From NCBI GenBank assembly GCA_028288775.1, contig JAQGHP010000035.1, positions 1 through 18,459 on the forward strand: a stretch of 18,459 nt of DNA, written 5' to 3'. Shown here piece by piece: positions 1 to 6,980 of this stretch. This stretch comes from Phycisphaerales bacterium. Its GTDB lineage: Bacteria; Planctomycetota; Phycisphaerae; Tepidisphaerales; Tepidisphaeraceae. How positions within the stretch are numbered: position 1 is the first letter of the stretch; each line of letters begins with the position of its first letter. The notes under the pieces are model-generated. The model searched no databases, was not told where the DNA came from, and saw nothing but the letters and a program-made list of their open reading frames with translations. A program made the translations under genes and the position numbers.

Positions 1-121
1 TCCAGAACTTCCCGGATATTATGCTTGGGCGGCCGCGCATTTTATTTTGACAATCGCCTTCTGTATTCCAGCTAGCAACCCCGGGCGGAGAAGTCGGGGC
101 CGGGCCTTCGAGGTGGTGCTG

Positions 122-325
122 GTGAATAAGGAAATTCATTGCCGACATTGCGGCTGCGAACTCCGCACCATGTCTGGCCGTTGCCCCGCGTGCGCAATGT
201 TAACAACAGTGCTGGCGCCTGGGGCTAAGCCTTATAGGCTCCCACCCCGACCAGCGGGAACTCACGCTACCCGACCAGTACGGGATGTTCGCGAATCGGA
301 TCGTGCGTCGACCGATTGCACCTGA
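122..325 (+). CDS. Small zinc-ribbon protein (hypothetical)
   Basis: A 67-residue reading frame starting at GTG 122, with a GAGG Shine-Dalgarno-like sequence 8 bases upstream. The frame stays open further upstream to a TTG at 47, but that TTG lies in a TTGACA hexamer and the extra residues look non-coding. The N-terminal part carries two CxxC knuckles (C7/C10 and C21/C24, with a further C12), which is a short zinc-ribbon signature. The remaining 40 residues are Pro/Arg-rich and unstructured in appearance. No specific function can be assigned; small proteins with one such ribbon often bind nucleic acid or protein. It lies upstream of tsaB on the same strand with a 71-base gap. It could be a chance ORF in GC-rich DNA; the cysteine pattern is the only positive evidence. 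Confidence 0.38.
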   Translation: MNKEIHCRHCGCELRTMSGRCPACAMLTTVLAPGAKPYRLPPRPAGTHATRPVRDVRESDRASTDCT

Positions 326-396
326 TTCTTATTTAGGCGGCGTCTGTGTAGAAGACGTTCCCTCACCCGTGCTTTCCATGTCGTAAAACATCTACC

Positions 397-1095
397 ATGA
401 CCCGCGGACTCGCCATTGAAACTTCCGGCCGGCTTGGCTCCGTTGCGATCGCCGAGGACGGCGTTGTCGTGGCGGAGGACAGCTTCGCCCACGGCCTCAA
501 GCACGCGGCGGAGATGGTGCCGCGGATCGACGCGCTGCTCAAATCCCGCGGCTGGGCCCCGGCGGACGTGCGGGAAATCTACATCTCCGTCGGGCCGGGG
601 TCCTTCACCGGCCTGCGGATCGGCGTCACGCTGGCCAAGACGCTCGCCTTCGCCACCGGGGCAAAAATCGCGGCGGTGCCGACCGTGCAGGTGCTCGCCC
701 GCAACACCGCGCCCGAGGCGCGGGACGTGGTGATCGTGCTCGACGCCAAACGCGAACAAATCTTTACCGCCCGACTGCACCGCGAAAATCCCGGCGTGTG
801 GACAATCGCGGAGCCGGCGCATCTCGATTCGCTTGCGGAAATGCTTCGGCGTAGCCCTCGGCCGGTGCATCTGGTCGGCGAAGGAATTCCCTATCACGAA
901 AAGTTCCTGCCGCACGATGATGCCGCCGTGCTCGTGACGCCCGAAACTCTTTGGCGGGCGCGAGCCGCGACCGTGGCGGAGATCGGATTTGCGATGGCAA
1001 GGGCGGGGGAGTTCACGGACCCGCAGACGCTGACGCCGCTTTACATCCGCCGGCCCGAAGCGGAGGAAAAGTTCGAGGCATCGGCGGGGCGATAA
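397..1095 (+). CDS. tsaB: TsaB, tRNA threonylcarbamoyladenosine biosynthesis protein
   Basis: A 232-residue cytoplasmic protein of the ASKHA-fold TsaB (YeaZ) family, close to the family's usual length. TsaB is the scaffold partner of TsaD; with TsaC and TsaE it installs t6A at position 37 of ANN-decoding tRNAs. Diagnostic segments are the N-terminal LAIETSGRLGSVAI strand-turn-strand (residues 5-18), a HGLKHAAEMVPRI helix (32-44) and the family signature SVGPGSFTGLRIG (64-76). The C-terminal domain is the divergent, shorter one typical of TsaB rather than TsaD, and there is no TsaD-type metal site. The ATG at 397 has no recognisable Shine-Dalgarno sequence, so translation may be leaderless or weak. 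No t6A partner gene lies nearby. The next gene, htrA, is convergent, with a repeat-rich spacer between them. Confidence 0.93.
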   Translation: MTRGLAIETSGRLGSVAIAEDGVVVAEDSFAHGLKHAAEMVPRIDALLKSRGWAPADVREIYISVGPGSFTGLRIGVTLAKTLAFATGAKIAAVPTVQVLARNTAPEARDVVIVLDAKREQIFTARLHRENPGVWTIAEPAHLDSLAEMLRRSPRPVHLVGEGIPYHEKFLPHDDAAVLVTPETLWRARAATVAEIGFAMARAGEFTDPQTLTPLYIRRPEAEEKFEASAGR

Positions 1096-1173
1096 AGAAT
1101 TAGCGAAGCTGTTCGCGGGGATGGTGGGCGCCTTTCTTGCTGCGACACATCTGTGCGCCTCCCTCGCGAAATC

Positions 1174-1200
1174 GAACGCAGAGACGCCGAGACGCCGAGG
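1174..1200. repeat. GAACGCAGAG-type dispersed repeat
   Basis: A low-complexity segment built from GACGCCGA units directly after GAACGCAGA. A relative in opposite orientation lies at 14321-14350, where the text reads CTCTGCGCC...CTCTGCGTTC. Both copies lie in spacers next to a REP-like pair. It is probably a dispersed intergenic repeat of unknown mobility. Confidence 0.5.
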
Positions 1201-1217
1201 TAGGAGAGAGGAATTGC

Positions 1218-1297
1218 GTAGGGTGGGCGTACTCGCCCACCGTCTTACCCGGTCATTGCCCGCGATATCAAATGGTGGGCGAGTACGCCCACCCTAC
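1218..1297. repeat. REP-like inverted pair (BIME-like), copy 1
   Basis: Two 24-nt arms, 1218-1241 and 1274-1297, are perfect reverse complements separated by 32 bases. Each arm, read inwards from its outer end, is GTAG followed by an 8-bp stem GGTGGGCG, the loop TACT, and CGCCCACC. GTAG in front of a small hairpin is the hallmark of REP sequences recognised by Y1 REP-associated transposases, and an inverted pair is the BIME arrangement. The flanks GAATT and ATGGCTC recur at the copy at 12822, so the repeated unit extends beyond the arms. Confidence 0.75.
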
Positions 1298-1342
1298 ATG
1301 GCTCGAAGCGCCACGCCCCCTGAGAAGTTCGAATGGAAATTG

Positions 1343-1578
1343 AACCGCCAAGGCGCCAAGACGCCAAGGAGGAGCGGGCGCAATTGAATGGGCAGAGCCA
1401 TTCACGCTCGGATAAGGAGATCCAGTAGGGTGGGCATACTCGCCCACCGTCGAAATGAAGGGCCGATCGTCGTTCGAAGAAGGCGGTGGGCGAGTACGCC
1501 CACCCTACTGGATCTCATTGTATCCGGGCGCTCAATTCCACCTGCTCCTCCTTGGCGTCTTGGCGTCTTGGCGGTTTA
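1343..1578. repeat. Large nested inverted repeat (GCCAAGACGCCAAGG family)
   Basis: The left arm begins at 1343 with AACCGCC, then AAGGCGCCAAGACGCCAAGG, then AGGAG. The right arm, 1545-1578, is its near-exact reverse complement (CTCCTCCTTGGCGTC...GGCGGTTTA). Between the outer and inner arms the two sides still match patchily, for example CAATTGA near 1381 against TCAATT near 1532, and GAGATCC at 1417 against GGATCTC ending at 1516. The second REP-like pair forms the centre. The whole could fold into one imperfect hairpin of about 235 bases. Confidence 0.65.
1425..1508. repeat. REP-like inverted pair (BIME-like), copy 2
   Basis: The arms are 1425-1448 and 1485-1508, separated by 36 bases. Both start at their outer ends with GTAG and carry the GGTGGGC...GCCCACC hairpin. 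The left arm has GCATACT where copy 1 has GCGTACT, and the right arm keeps the original base, so this pair has one mismatch. The complementarity continues outwards for 8 bases (GAGATCCA against TGGATCTC). Confidence 0.72.
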
Positions 1579-1642
1579 GCTTCTTTTCCAAATTTCTCGG
1601 GCGGCGTAGTGTGGCAATTCGTTCGGACCTCCCACGGCGCGC

Positions 1643-1678
1643 AAAAATCCTCCCGGCCAATGGGCCCGGGAGGATTTT
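1643..1678 (-). terminator. Rho-independent terminator downstream of htrA
   Basis: A 13-bp stem (1644-1656 with 1666-1678, AATCCTCCCGG/CCGGGAGGATT core) encloses a 9-base loop. Read on the minus strand it is followed by five T residues (1647-1643). It lies 37 bases beyond the htrA stop codon. The plus-strand side has a shorter T run, so it may also stop transcription coming from tsaB. Confidence 0.8.
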
Positions 1679-1715
1679 CGGTTTCACAAGCTGACCGCTT
1701 TCGCGAATCGTCGGC

Positions 1716-3314
1716 CTACTGCTGTTGCGGCTCAACGAAGACGAAGCGGGAGCCGTCTACGCTGTTGATGTAGAGGCGGACACCTTTCTTGGCGGCGTCG
1801 GACTTGCCCAGGGCGTCGCCGGCTTCCTTGGCGTTGTTGACGTTTGCGCCGCCGACTTTTGTGATCACGTCGCCGGGGCGGATTCCCGCGCGCTCGGCGG
1901 CGGAACGCGGCTGGACGCGGGTCACCAGCGCGCCGTTGCGGACGTCGCCGAAGCCGTACTTCTCAGCCAATTGGTCGGAGGGGTTGGTGAGGTTCATGCC
2001 CAGCGCCTCGGCGGATGCGGCCGCGCCGCCTGCGGTGCCGTGGGCGGTGCCGTGACCCGCCGCGACGGCGGTCAGGTCTTCGGGCTGTTCGCCGATCTTG
2101 AGCGTCACATCCTGGTCCTTGCCGTCGCGGAAGACGTTCATCTTCACATCGGTGTTGGGCGAGGTGGCGGCGACGGCGTTGCGGAGTTCAAGCACGTTCT
2201 TGACGGGTTTTCCGTCGAGGGATTCGATGATGTCCCCGGCCTGGAGGCGGCCGGTGGCGGGGGTGTTGGGGAAGGTCTGCTCGACCAGAACGCCGGCTGC
2301 GCCCTTGTAGCCGAAGCTCTGGGCCTTGGGCAGGTCGCGTGCGACGTCGCTGATGCTGACGCCCAGCCAGCCGCGGGTGACTTTGCCATGGGCCTTGAGG
2401 GAGCTGTAGACGAATTTGGCTTCGTTGGACGGGATGGCGAACCCGATGCCCTGGAATCCGCCGGAACGGGAGGCGATGGCGGTGTTGATGCCGACGACTT
2501 CGCCATGGAGGTTCACCAGCGGCCCGCCGCTGTTGCCCGGGTTGATGGGGGCGTCGACCTGGATGAAGTCTTCGTACCCTTGCTTGCCGAGGATTCCGGC
2601 CTGGCGATCGAGGGCGCTGACGATGCCATGGGTCATGGAGCCGACGTAGCCGAAGGGGCTGCCGAAGGCGAGGATCCAGTCGCCCTTGTTGAGCGAGGAG
2701 CTGTCGCCCCACTTGGCGGGCAGCAGGTGGTCGGCGTCGAGCTTGACGACGGCGAGGTCGCTCTTGGCGTCCGCGCCGACGAGCTTGGCGTTGGTGATGC
2801 GGGTTCCGTCGGCCAGGGTGACGACCATTTCGGTCGCGCCGCCGGCGACGTGGTTGTTGGTGAGGATGTAGGCAGTCTTGCCGTCGATCTCCATGATGAC
2901 GCCGCTGCCGGTGCCAACTTCCTGGTCGAGCCCATCGGAGCCGTCCTCATTCGGATCGGCGTTGTTCTCGTCATCGTTGCCATTGCCGTTGTTATTGGGA
3001 GCGGGCTGGGCGCCGTGGGGGGCGTTGGGGAAGAATCGGCGGAGCATGTCTTCGTCGAAGGGCATGCCCTTGTGCGCGCCCTTCACGGTCTTGCGGACCT
3101 GAATTTGAACGACCGAAGGCTCGATGACCTTGCCGACGTTGCGGAAGGCGCTGGAGAGATCGGCGGCGGTGGCGAGCTGCTCGCGAGTGTTCTCGACGGT
3201 GCGCTCCTGCTGGGCGAAGGCCACGTCGCGCACCAACGCGCTTCCGCCGAACCACGCCCCGGCGACGCCGCCGACGATTACGATTGTGACTACCGATTTG
3301 CGCAGACGATTCAT
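1716..3314 (-). CDS. HtrA/Deg-family periplasmic serine protease with two PDZ domains
   Basis: A 532-residue trypsin-like protease of family S1C (DegP/DegQ/HtrA), which degrades or refolds misfolded envelope proteins. An N-terminal hydrophobic segment (about 8-28, cleavage plausible after AFA 32-34) sends it to the periplasm or anchors it. The catalytic triad is visible: H155 in TNNHV, D186 in SDLAVVKL and S262 in GNSGGPL. PDZ1 spans about 315-408 (GWLGV to LKIGE) and PDZ2 about 438-528. Residues 107-132, at the place of the regulatory LA loop of DegP, are a strongly acidic Asn/Asp/Glu-rich stretch. The ATG at 3314 has AGGAG 8 bases upstream. It is the last gene of the minus-strand run, 70 bases after panB, and ends before a strong terminator. 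Whether it should be called degP or degQ cannot be decided from sequence alone. Confidence 0.95.
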   Translation of the reverse strand: MNRLRKSVVTIVIVGGVAGAWFGGSALVRDVAFAQQERTVENTREQLATAADLSSAFRNVGKVIEPSVVQIQVRKTVKGAHKGMPFDEDMLRRFFPNAPHGAQPAPNNNGNGNDDENNADPNEDGSDGLDQEVGTGSGVIMEIDGKTAYILTNNHVAGGATEMVVTLADGTRITNAKLVGADAKSDLAVVKLDADHLLPAKWGDSSSLNKGDWILAFGSPFGYVGSMTHGIVSALDRQAGILGKQGYEDFIQVDAPINPGNSGGPLVNLHGEVVGINTAIASRSGGFQGIGFAIPSNEAKFVYSSLKAHGKVTRGWLGVSISDVARDLPKAQSFGYKGAAGVLVEQTFPNTPATGRLQAGDIIESLDGKPVKNVLELRNAVAATSPNTDVKMNVFRDGKDQDVTLKIGEQPEDLTAVAAGHGTAHGTAGGAAASAEALGMNLTNPSDQLAEKYGFGDVRNGALVTRVQPRSAAERAGIRPGDVITKVGGANVNNAKEAGDALGKSDAAKKGVRLYINSVDGSRFVFVEPQQQ

Positions 3315-3330
3315 TGGGAGAACTCCTGTT

Positions 3331-3362
3331 GAGTAGTTGCTGGTTACTGGTTGCTAGTTGCT
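3331..3362. repeat. GTTGCTGGTT short tandem repeat
   Basis: The panB-htrA gap contains four degenerate 7-8 base units of the form GTTGCTGGTTACTGGTTGCT. The reverse complement reads as AGCAACTAGCAACCAGTAACC, a style of low-complexity repeat that recurs between bacterial genes. It lies just upstream of the htrA ribosome binding site on the transcribed leader. Confidence 0.45.
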
Positions 3363-3384
3363 GGTGCAGACGAAACAGGGGCAA

Positions 3385-4254
3385 CTAGAAGCTAATGATC
3401 CTCTCGACCTTTTTCAAAAACTCCGCCTTTTCGGCGGGGGGCATTTCGTAACAATGTTCGGCCGCGGGGTATTGTCGGGTTTGTACCCGGCGGACGTAAT
3501 CGGAAAAACTGTTTACCATCGGACCGGCCACATCACCAAGCTGCGGCACAAACCGCGGCGAGCGCGGAGAAAGGCCGATGGCGTCATGCGTGACGAACAC
3601 GTGCCCGTCACACGCCGGCCCCGCGCCGCAGCCGATGACGGGAATCTCCACGGCCTCAACCACCGCCTTCGACACCTCCGGCGGCACCGCCTCAAGCAGC
3701 AAACCTGCCGCGCCCGCATCACGCATCTGCATGGACATCGCGACGATCCCGCCGGCCTCGTCCGCAGTGCGGCCTTGAAAGCGGTACCCGCCCAAAATTC
3801 CAACTGCCTGCGGCCGCAGACCTAGGTGGGCGATCACCGCCACGCCCGCGTCCGCCAGTTCGCGCATGAGCGGAAGCTGGCTTGCCGCGGCTTCGATTTT
3901 CACCGCATCGCACCCGCTGCGCTGCACCATCTTACAGACGTTGCGGACGCCCCGATCTAACGAACCTTGGTAGGAGCCAAAGGGCATATCCGCCATAACC
4001 AAACACAGCGGTGCCCCGCGCCGCACCGCGGCGGTGATCTCAATCATGAAGGGGAGCGAAACGGGGAGCGTCGTGTCATAACCGAGCACGACATTGGCCG
4101 CCGAGTCGCCCACGAGCAGGGCGGGCACCCCCGCCTTCTGCATAAGGCCGGCGGTCGAGTAGTCGTAGCAGGTAAGCATGGCGACCTTCTCGCCCGACTT
4201 GCGTGCGGCGCGGAGGTTCGAGAGGCCGAATTTTCTGGCCGGGGGGGTGGGCAT
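3385..4254 (-). CDS. panB: 3-methyl-2-oxobutanoate hydroxymethyltransferase (PanB)
   Basis: A 289-residue cytoplasmic enzyme of the PEP mutase/isocitrate lyase-like TIM-barrel superfamily. It transfers a hydroxymethyl group from 5,10-methylenetetrahydrofolate to 2-oxoisovalerate to make ketopantoate, the first committed step to pantothenate and CoA. Family motifs are TCYDYSTAGL (28-37), LLVGDSAANVVLGY (46-59), VMADMPFGSY (86-95) and VKIEAA (118-123). By analogy with the E. coli enzyme, D50, D89 and E121 bind Mg2+ and E188 (LLLEAVP) is the catalytic base. The length is slightly above the usual 260-280. The ATG at 4254 has no Shine-Dalgarno sequence, but a perfect TATAAT lies 8 bases upstream. 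No panC or panD lies in the window; its neighbours are Uma2 genes upstream and htrA downstream. Confidence 0.95.
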   Translation of the reverse strand: MPTPPARKFGLSNLRAARKSGEKVAMLTCYDYSTAGLMQKAGVPALLVGDSAANVVLGYDTTLPVSLPFMIEITAAVRRGAPLCLVMADMPFGSYQGSLDRGVRNVCKMVQRSGCDAVKIEAAASQLPLMRELADAGVAVIAHLGLRPQAVGILGGYRFQGRTADEAGGIVAMSMQMRDAGAAGLLLEAVPPEVSKAVVEAVEIPVIGCGAGPACDGHVFVTHDAIGLSPRSPRFVPQLGDVAGPMVNSFSDYVRRVQTRQYPAAEHCYEMPPAEKAEFLKKVERIISF

Positions 4255-4262
4255 AGTGCTGG

Positions 4263-4268
4263 ATTATA
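4263..4268 (-). promoter_or_regulatory. Candidate -10 element for panB (leaderless?)
   Basis: A perfect TATAAT on the minus strand ends 8 bases before the panB ATG. Transcription from it would start at or next to the start codon, giving a leaderless mRNA, consistent with the lack of a Shine-Dalgarno sequence. No good -35 hexamer is visible at 16-18 bases upstream, so it could be a chance match in the 47-base gap. Confidence 0.35.
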
Positions 4269-4301
4269 GCAGCATTTGGGCGCTGGATGATGGCGTACCA
4301 G

Positions 4302-4931
4302 CTATCGGCTGGACCACAGATCGGCCAAGGGCAAATCAATTCCGCCGAAGGCCCGGCTGTGGATCGTTGCGCCCTCCCGCCCGGAGGACTCTTCAACGTA
4401 TGAACCGCCATCCAGCACGAGGCAAACCAACGAGCGCTCATGGGCGGTCAGCAGCCAGTAGTGAGGAACGCCAAACTCGGCGTACCACTCGCGCTTGGTG
4501 ACGCGGTCGTGGTATTCGTGGCCGACGTTGATGGACTCCACGAGCAGCGTGGGCGCAACGTAGACGGGGTGATACCTGTTTGCGCCGCGGTCACGTTCGC
4601 GTTCGAGTTGCTCTTGCTGTTTGGATTGCTCGGGCGTGAGGAAGATCATGTCCGGCCGTGCCACGCGGCTGGGGCGCAATAGCAGATCGACTTCATTATG
4701 AAAGTAGCCCCGCTGATTGGTCGCATCCAGATGCCGTTCAACCAGGCGCCGAATGCGACTCAGCGGGTTGATTCCTCCAAAACCTTGCGGAGCCATCTTA
4801 GCAAGCACTCCGTCTACGAGTTCGAATCGCCCTTCCGACCAAAGCCACTGGATTTCCGGGTCTTCAAGATCATCCACCAACCATCCGGTGGTCCCGGGCT
4901 CGAACTGACGATGTGTGGTGGCCTGGGTCAT
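4302..4931 (-). CDS. Uma2-family (DUF820) putative PD-(D/E)XK endonuclease, copy 1
   Basis: A 209-residue protein of the Uma2/DUF820 family, predicted restriction-endonuclease-fold nucleases whose biological role is unknown. Family features are FELVDGVLAKM (36-46), ARPDMIFL (91-98), LLVESI (129-134) and DRVTKREWYAEFGVPHYWL (142-160). The likely active-site set is D94, E132 and K146. The frame is open further upstream to 5060, but I start it at ATG 4931. There it aligns without gaps from MTQA with the neighbouring paralogue of identical length, and the extra 43 residues have no counterpart. Only a weak ribosome binding site is visible. It lies 58 bases after copy 2 and 47 before panB. By hand count the two copies match at about 139 of 209 positions, so this is a local tandem duplication. 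Confidence 0.85.
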   Translation of the reverse strand: MTQATTHRQFEPGTTGWLVDDLEDPEIQWLWSEGRFELVDGVLAKMAPQGFGGINPLSRIRRLVERHLDATNQRGYFHNEVDLLLRPSRVARPDMIFLTPEQSKQQEQLERERDRGANRYHPVYVAPTLLVESINVGHEYHDRVTKREWYAEFGVPHYWLLTAHERSLVCLVLDGGSYVEESSGREGATIHSRAFGGIDLPLADLWSSR

Positions 4932-4989
4932 GGCTTTAAAACGATCTACAAAGGTTCGACACGGGCAAATCAAGCATCGCGCGGACGAA

Positions 4990-5619
4990 CTACACTTCGT
5001 TCCACACGTCCGCCAGTGGAATCGTAATTCCTCCGAACACCGAAGCGCGAACAATGTCATTACCGCGGCCGGAGGCTTCTTCGACGTAACTCCCGTCCCG
5101 CAGAATCAGGCACACGAGCGTCTGTTCATGGGCAGTGAGCAGCCAATAGTTGGGGATGTTGGCCTGGGCGTACCATTCTCGCTTGGTGAGGCGGTCGTGA
5201 TTTTCGGTGCCGATGCTGATGGACTCCACGACGAGAGAAGGGGGTAGGTAGACGGGGTGGTACTTAAACTTCCCCCGGCCCCGTTCGCGCCCCAATTGCT
5301 TTTGCTGCTTACGTTCATCGGGCGTGAGGAAGATCATGTCCGGCCTGGCAATTCGACCGGCACCCAGGAACAAATCCACTTCGTGATAAAAATATCCATC
5401 CCGACCGGCCGCAGTGAGGTGCCTTTCCAGCAGGCGGCGCAGGCAATTCAGTGGGTCGATCCCCTCAAATCCTTGTGGAGCCATCTTCGTCAGCACCCCG
5501 TCTACGAGTTCGTAGCGCCCCTCCGACCACTGCCATTGGATGTCGGGGTCTTGCAGATCGTCCACCGTCCAACCGGTGGTCCCTGGCTCGAACTGACGGT
5601 GTGAAATCGCCTGGGTCAT
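4990..5619 (-). CDS. Uma2-family (DUF820) putative PD-(D/E)XK endonuclease, copy 2
   Basis: A 209-residue paralogue of the next gene downstream, alignable end to end without a gap. The blocks RYELVDGVL (35-43), ARPDMIFLTP (91-100), LVVESI (129-134) and DRLTKREWY (142-150) are kept, with D94, E132 and K146 as the presumed metal-binding and catalytic residues. Divergence is concentrated at 51-60, 71-90 and 181-209. Uma2 genes occur in large paralogous sets in planctomycetes and cyanobacteria, often scattered among unrelated genes; their physiological substrate is not known. The ATG at 5619 is preceded by only a weak AGG. The gene may be cotranscribed with copy 1 and panB. Whether both copies are active cannot be told, but both keep the presumed catalytic residues. 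Confidence 0.87.
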   Translation of the reverse strand: MTQAISHRQFEPGTTGWTVDDLQDPDIQWQWSEGRYELVDGVLTKMAPQGFEGIDPLNCLRRLLERHLTAAGRDGYFYHEVDLFLGAGRIARPDMIFLTPDERKQQKQLGRERGRGKFKYHPVYLPPSLVVESISIGTENHDRLTKREWYAQANIPNYWLLTAHEQTLVCLILRDGSYVEEASGRGNDIVRASVFGGITIPLADVWNEV

Positions 5620-5665
5620 CGCCTAAGTATCCGCAAGGTGCAACGCGGAAGCAACGAAAAACAAC

Positions 5666-5710
5666 TTTCTGGGTCGGTGCCGACGCGCTATGCGATCGTC
5701 GGAACGATCG
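5666..5710 (-). terminator. Possible weak terminator after M16 gene
   Basis: Directly after the stop codon at 5712, the minus-strand transcript has a 7-bp hairpin (CGATCGT, loop, ACGATCG at 5693-5710). A short GTCGG/CCGAC palindrome near 5672-5683 follows, and a T-rich stretch lies further on. Neither has a clean U tract directly adjoining the stem. It may be an attenuator splitting the long run into two transcripts, or chance. Confidence 0.22.
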
Positions 5711-5711
5711 T

Positions 5712-6950
5712 CTATTCCTTCTTCTCCCCCTCGCCCGGCCCGAGGCTCACGATAGTCATTGGGTCGAAGGGGAATTCCCGCATCAGGTCCTTTAGCGAGT
5801 CGGTCGTGACGGACATGAGCGTGGCCATGTCCTGCTCGAGGGGGCGGTATTCGCGGTTGTAGATCCATTGCCCGCCGATGGCGCGCATGCGGCCGAGGGG
5901 GATTTCGCCCTGCAGCACGAGGCTGCTGGCGATCTTGTTTTTGGCGCGCTCCACTTCATCGTCATTGAGGCCTTGCTTGGCCTTTTCCAGCTCGGCGAGG
6001 GCGATGTGGAGGGCCTGGGTGCTGCGTTCGGGGTCGCTGGTGAGGGCGAGGTAGAAGCTGCCGCAGGAATCGTGGGGATAGAAGCCGAAGTCGGCTTCCT
6101 CGGCGATAGCGTTGTCGACAAGCGCCCAGTAGAAGCGGCTGCCGTCACTGTCGCCGATGACGTCGGAGAGCACGCGCGCCGCGAACCGCCGCTCGTCCTG
6201 GGCGCTGGGGCCGGGGGTCATCGCCATGAGATATTGGCGGTTGAGCTTGGAGTCCGAGAGCGACAGCCGATGCGGCTTGTAGATGGGGCTCGGCTGTTGC
6301 CGGGGTGCGTCAACGTGCGGCCACGCCCCGCAATACTTTTCCGCCAGGCGGACGATTTCCTCAAATTCCAAATTGCCAGTGGCGGAGAGGACCATGTTCC
6401 CCGGCCCGTAGCGGCCGCGGAAGTATTCGGCCATCTGGTCGCGCTGCAACTTTTGGATGGATTCGGGCGAGCCGAGGATGCTCATCGACATCGGGTGCTT
6501 GTCAAAATGGACTTCCATCAGCTTTTCGTAGAGCCGATGGCCCGGGTCGTCGAGGTACATGGCGATTTCTTCGAGGATCACCTTCTTTTCGGTGGTGAAA
6601 TCCTCCACGCGGATAGCGGGGCGGAGCAGGTGCGAAAGATGCTCGAGGGCGCGCTCGGTGAATTCGGGAAGTACGTTGGCGTAGTAGGCGGTCATCTCCT
6701 GCGAGGTGAACGCGTTGTACTTGGCGCCGATCTCATCGAAGATCCGGTTGACGTCTTCCCAGGTGTATTTGCTGGAGCCCTTGAACATCATGTGCTCGAG
6801 GAAATGCGAAACGCCATTGACGGCAACATCTTCGTCGCGCGAGCCGGTCTTGACGAACAGGCCCAGCGCGACGGAATGTGCATCGGGGTTGCGCTCGGCG
6901 ACGACGTCGAGGCCATTGGGAAGCTGCTTGTAATGGAAGGTCAGCGGCAT
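5712..6950 (-). CDS. M16 family peptidase, zinc-binding subunit
   Basis: A 412-residue M16B (processing-peptidase-like) protein made of two inverzincin-type halves. The inverted zinc motif HxxEH is intact as H49-F-L-E52-H53 within VSHFLEHMMFKG. The downstream acidic ligand is E128 in KKVILEEIAM (122-131). The C-terminal half, which in self-sufficient M16 enzymes carries an Arg/Tyr substrate-binding pair in an REkrGLxY motif, lacks it (about 260-290, WALVDNAIAEEADFG). That pair is present in the gene at 7851-9083, so the two probably form a heterodimer in which this subunit supplies the zinc site. No signal peptide is evident, suggesting a cytoplasmic location, which is common for bacterial M16B. 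The ATG at 6950 has AAGGA 7 bases upstream. It follows the Rpn-type gene by 30 bases. Confidence 0.92.
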   Translation of the reverse strand: MPLTFHYKQLPNGLDVVAERNPDAHSVALGLFVKTGSRDEDVAVNGVSHFLEHMMFKGSSKYTWEDVNRIFDEIGAKYNAFTSQEMTAYYANVLPEFTERALEHLSHLLRPAIRVEDFTTEKKVILEEIAMYLDDPGHRLYEKLMEVHFDKHPMSMSILGSPESIQKLQRDQMAEYFRGRYGPGNMVLSATGNLEFEEIVRLAEKYCGAWPHVDAPRQQPSPIYKPHRLSLSDSKLNRQYLMAMTPGPSAQDERRFAARVLSDVIGDSDGSRFYWALVDNAIAEEADFGFYPHDSCGSFYLALTSDPERSTQALHIALAELEKAKQGLNDDEVERAKNKIASSLVLQGEIPLGRMRAIGGQWIYNREYRPLEQDMATLMSVTTDSLKDLMREFPFDPMTIVSLGPGEGEKKE

Positions 6951-6980
6951 CGTTTGATCCTTGATCTTTCGCCATCGCGG

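Larger units (their letters stand above)
1096..1715. other. Repeat-rich convergent intergenic region
   Basis: These 620 bases lie between the 3' ends of tsaB (plus) and htrA (minus). They hold no credible gene. They contain a GAACGCAGAGACGCCGAGACG repeat at 1174-1200, a first REP-like pair (1218-1297), a second REP-like pair (1425-1508) nested inside an inverted GCCAAGACGCCAAGG-type repeat (1343-1578), and a rho-independent terminator for htrA (1643-1678). Short open frames here are translations of the repeats. Confidence 0.85.

Noticed and set aside
47..52. TTGACA as a -35 element near the left edge
   Set aside because: No acceptable -10 hexamer lies 16-18 bases downstream.
1218..1508. CRISPR array suggested by repeated GGTGGGCG...CGCCCACC units
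   Set aside because: The units are inverted pairs, not direct repeats with uniform spacers, occur only twice locally and recur kilobases away, and there are no cas genes.
1121..1579. Short open frames in the first repeat spacer, with peptides such as VGVLAHR and GGRVRPPYM
   Set aside because: They are translations of the REP-like arms. The same peptide strings reappear in spacer frames near 12800-13000 and 14200-14400. No ribosome binding sites or domains support them.
1725..3332. A 535-codon open frame antisense to the htrA gene
   Set aside because: High-GC third positions suppress stops on the opposite strand. The sense frame has a complete triad, PDZ domains, a ribosome binding site and a terminator; the antisense translation has no domain-like features.
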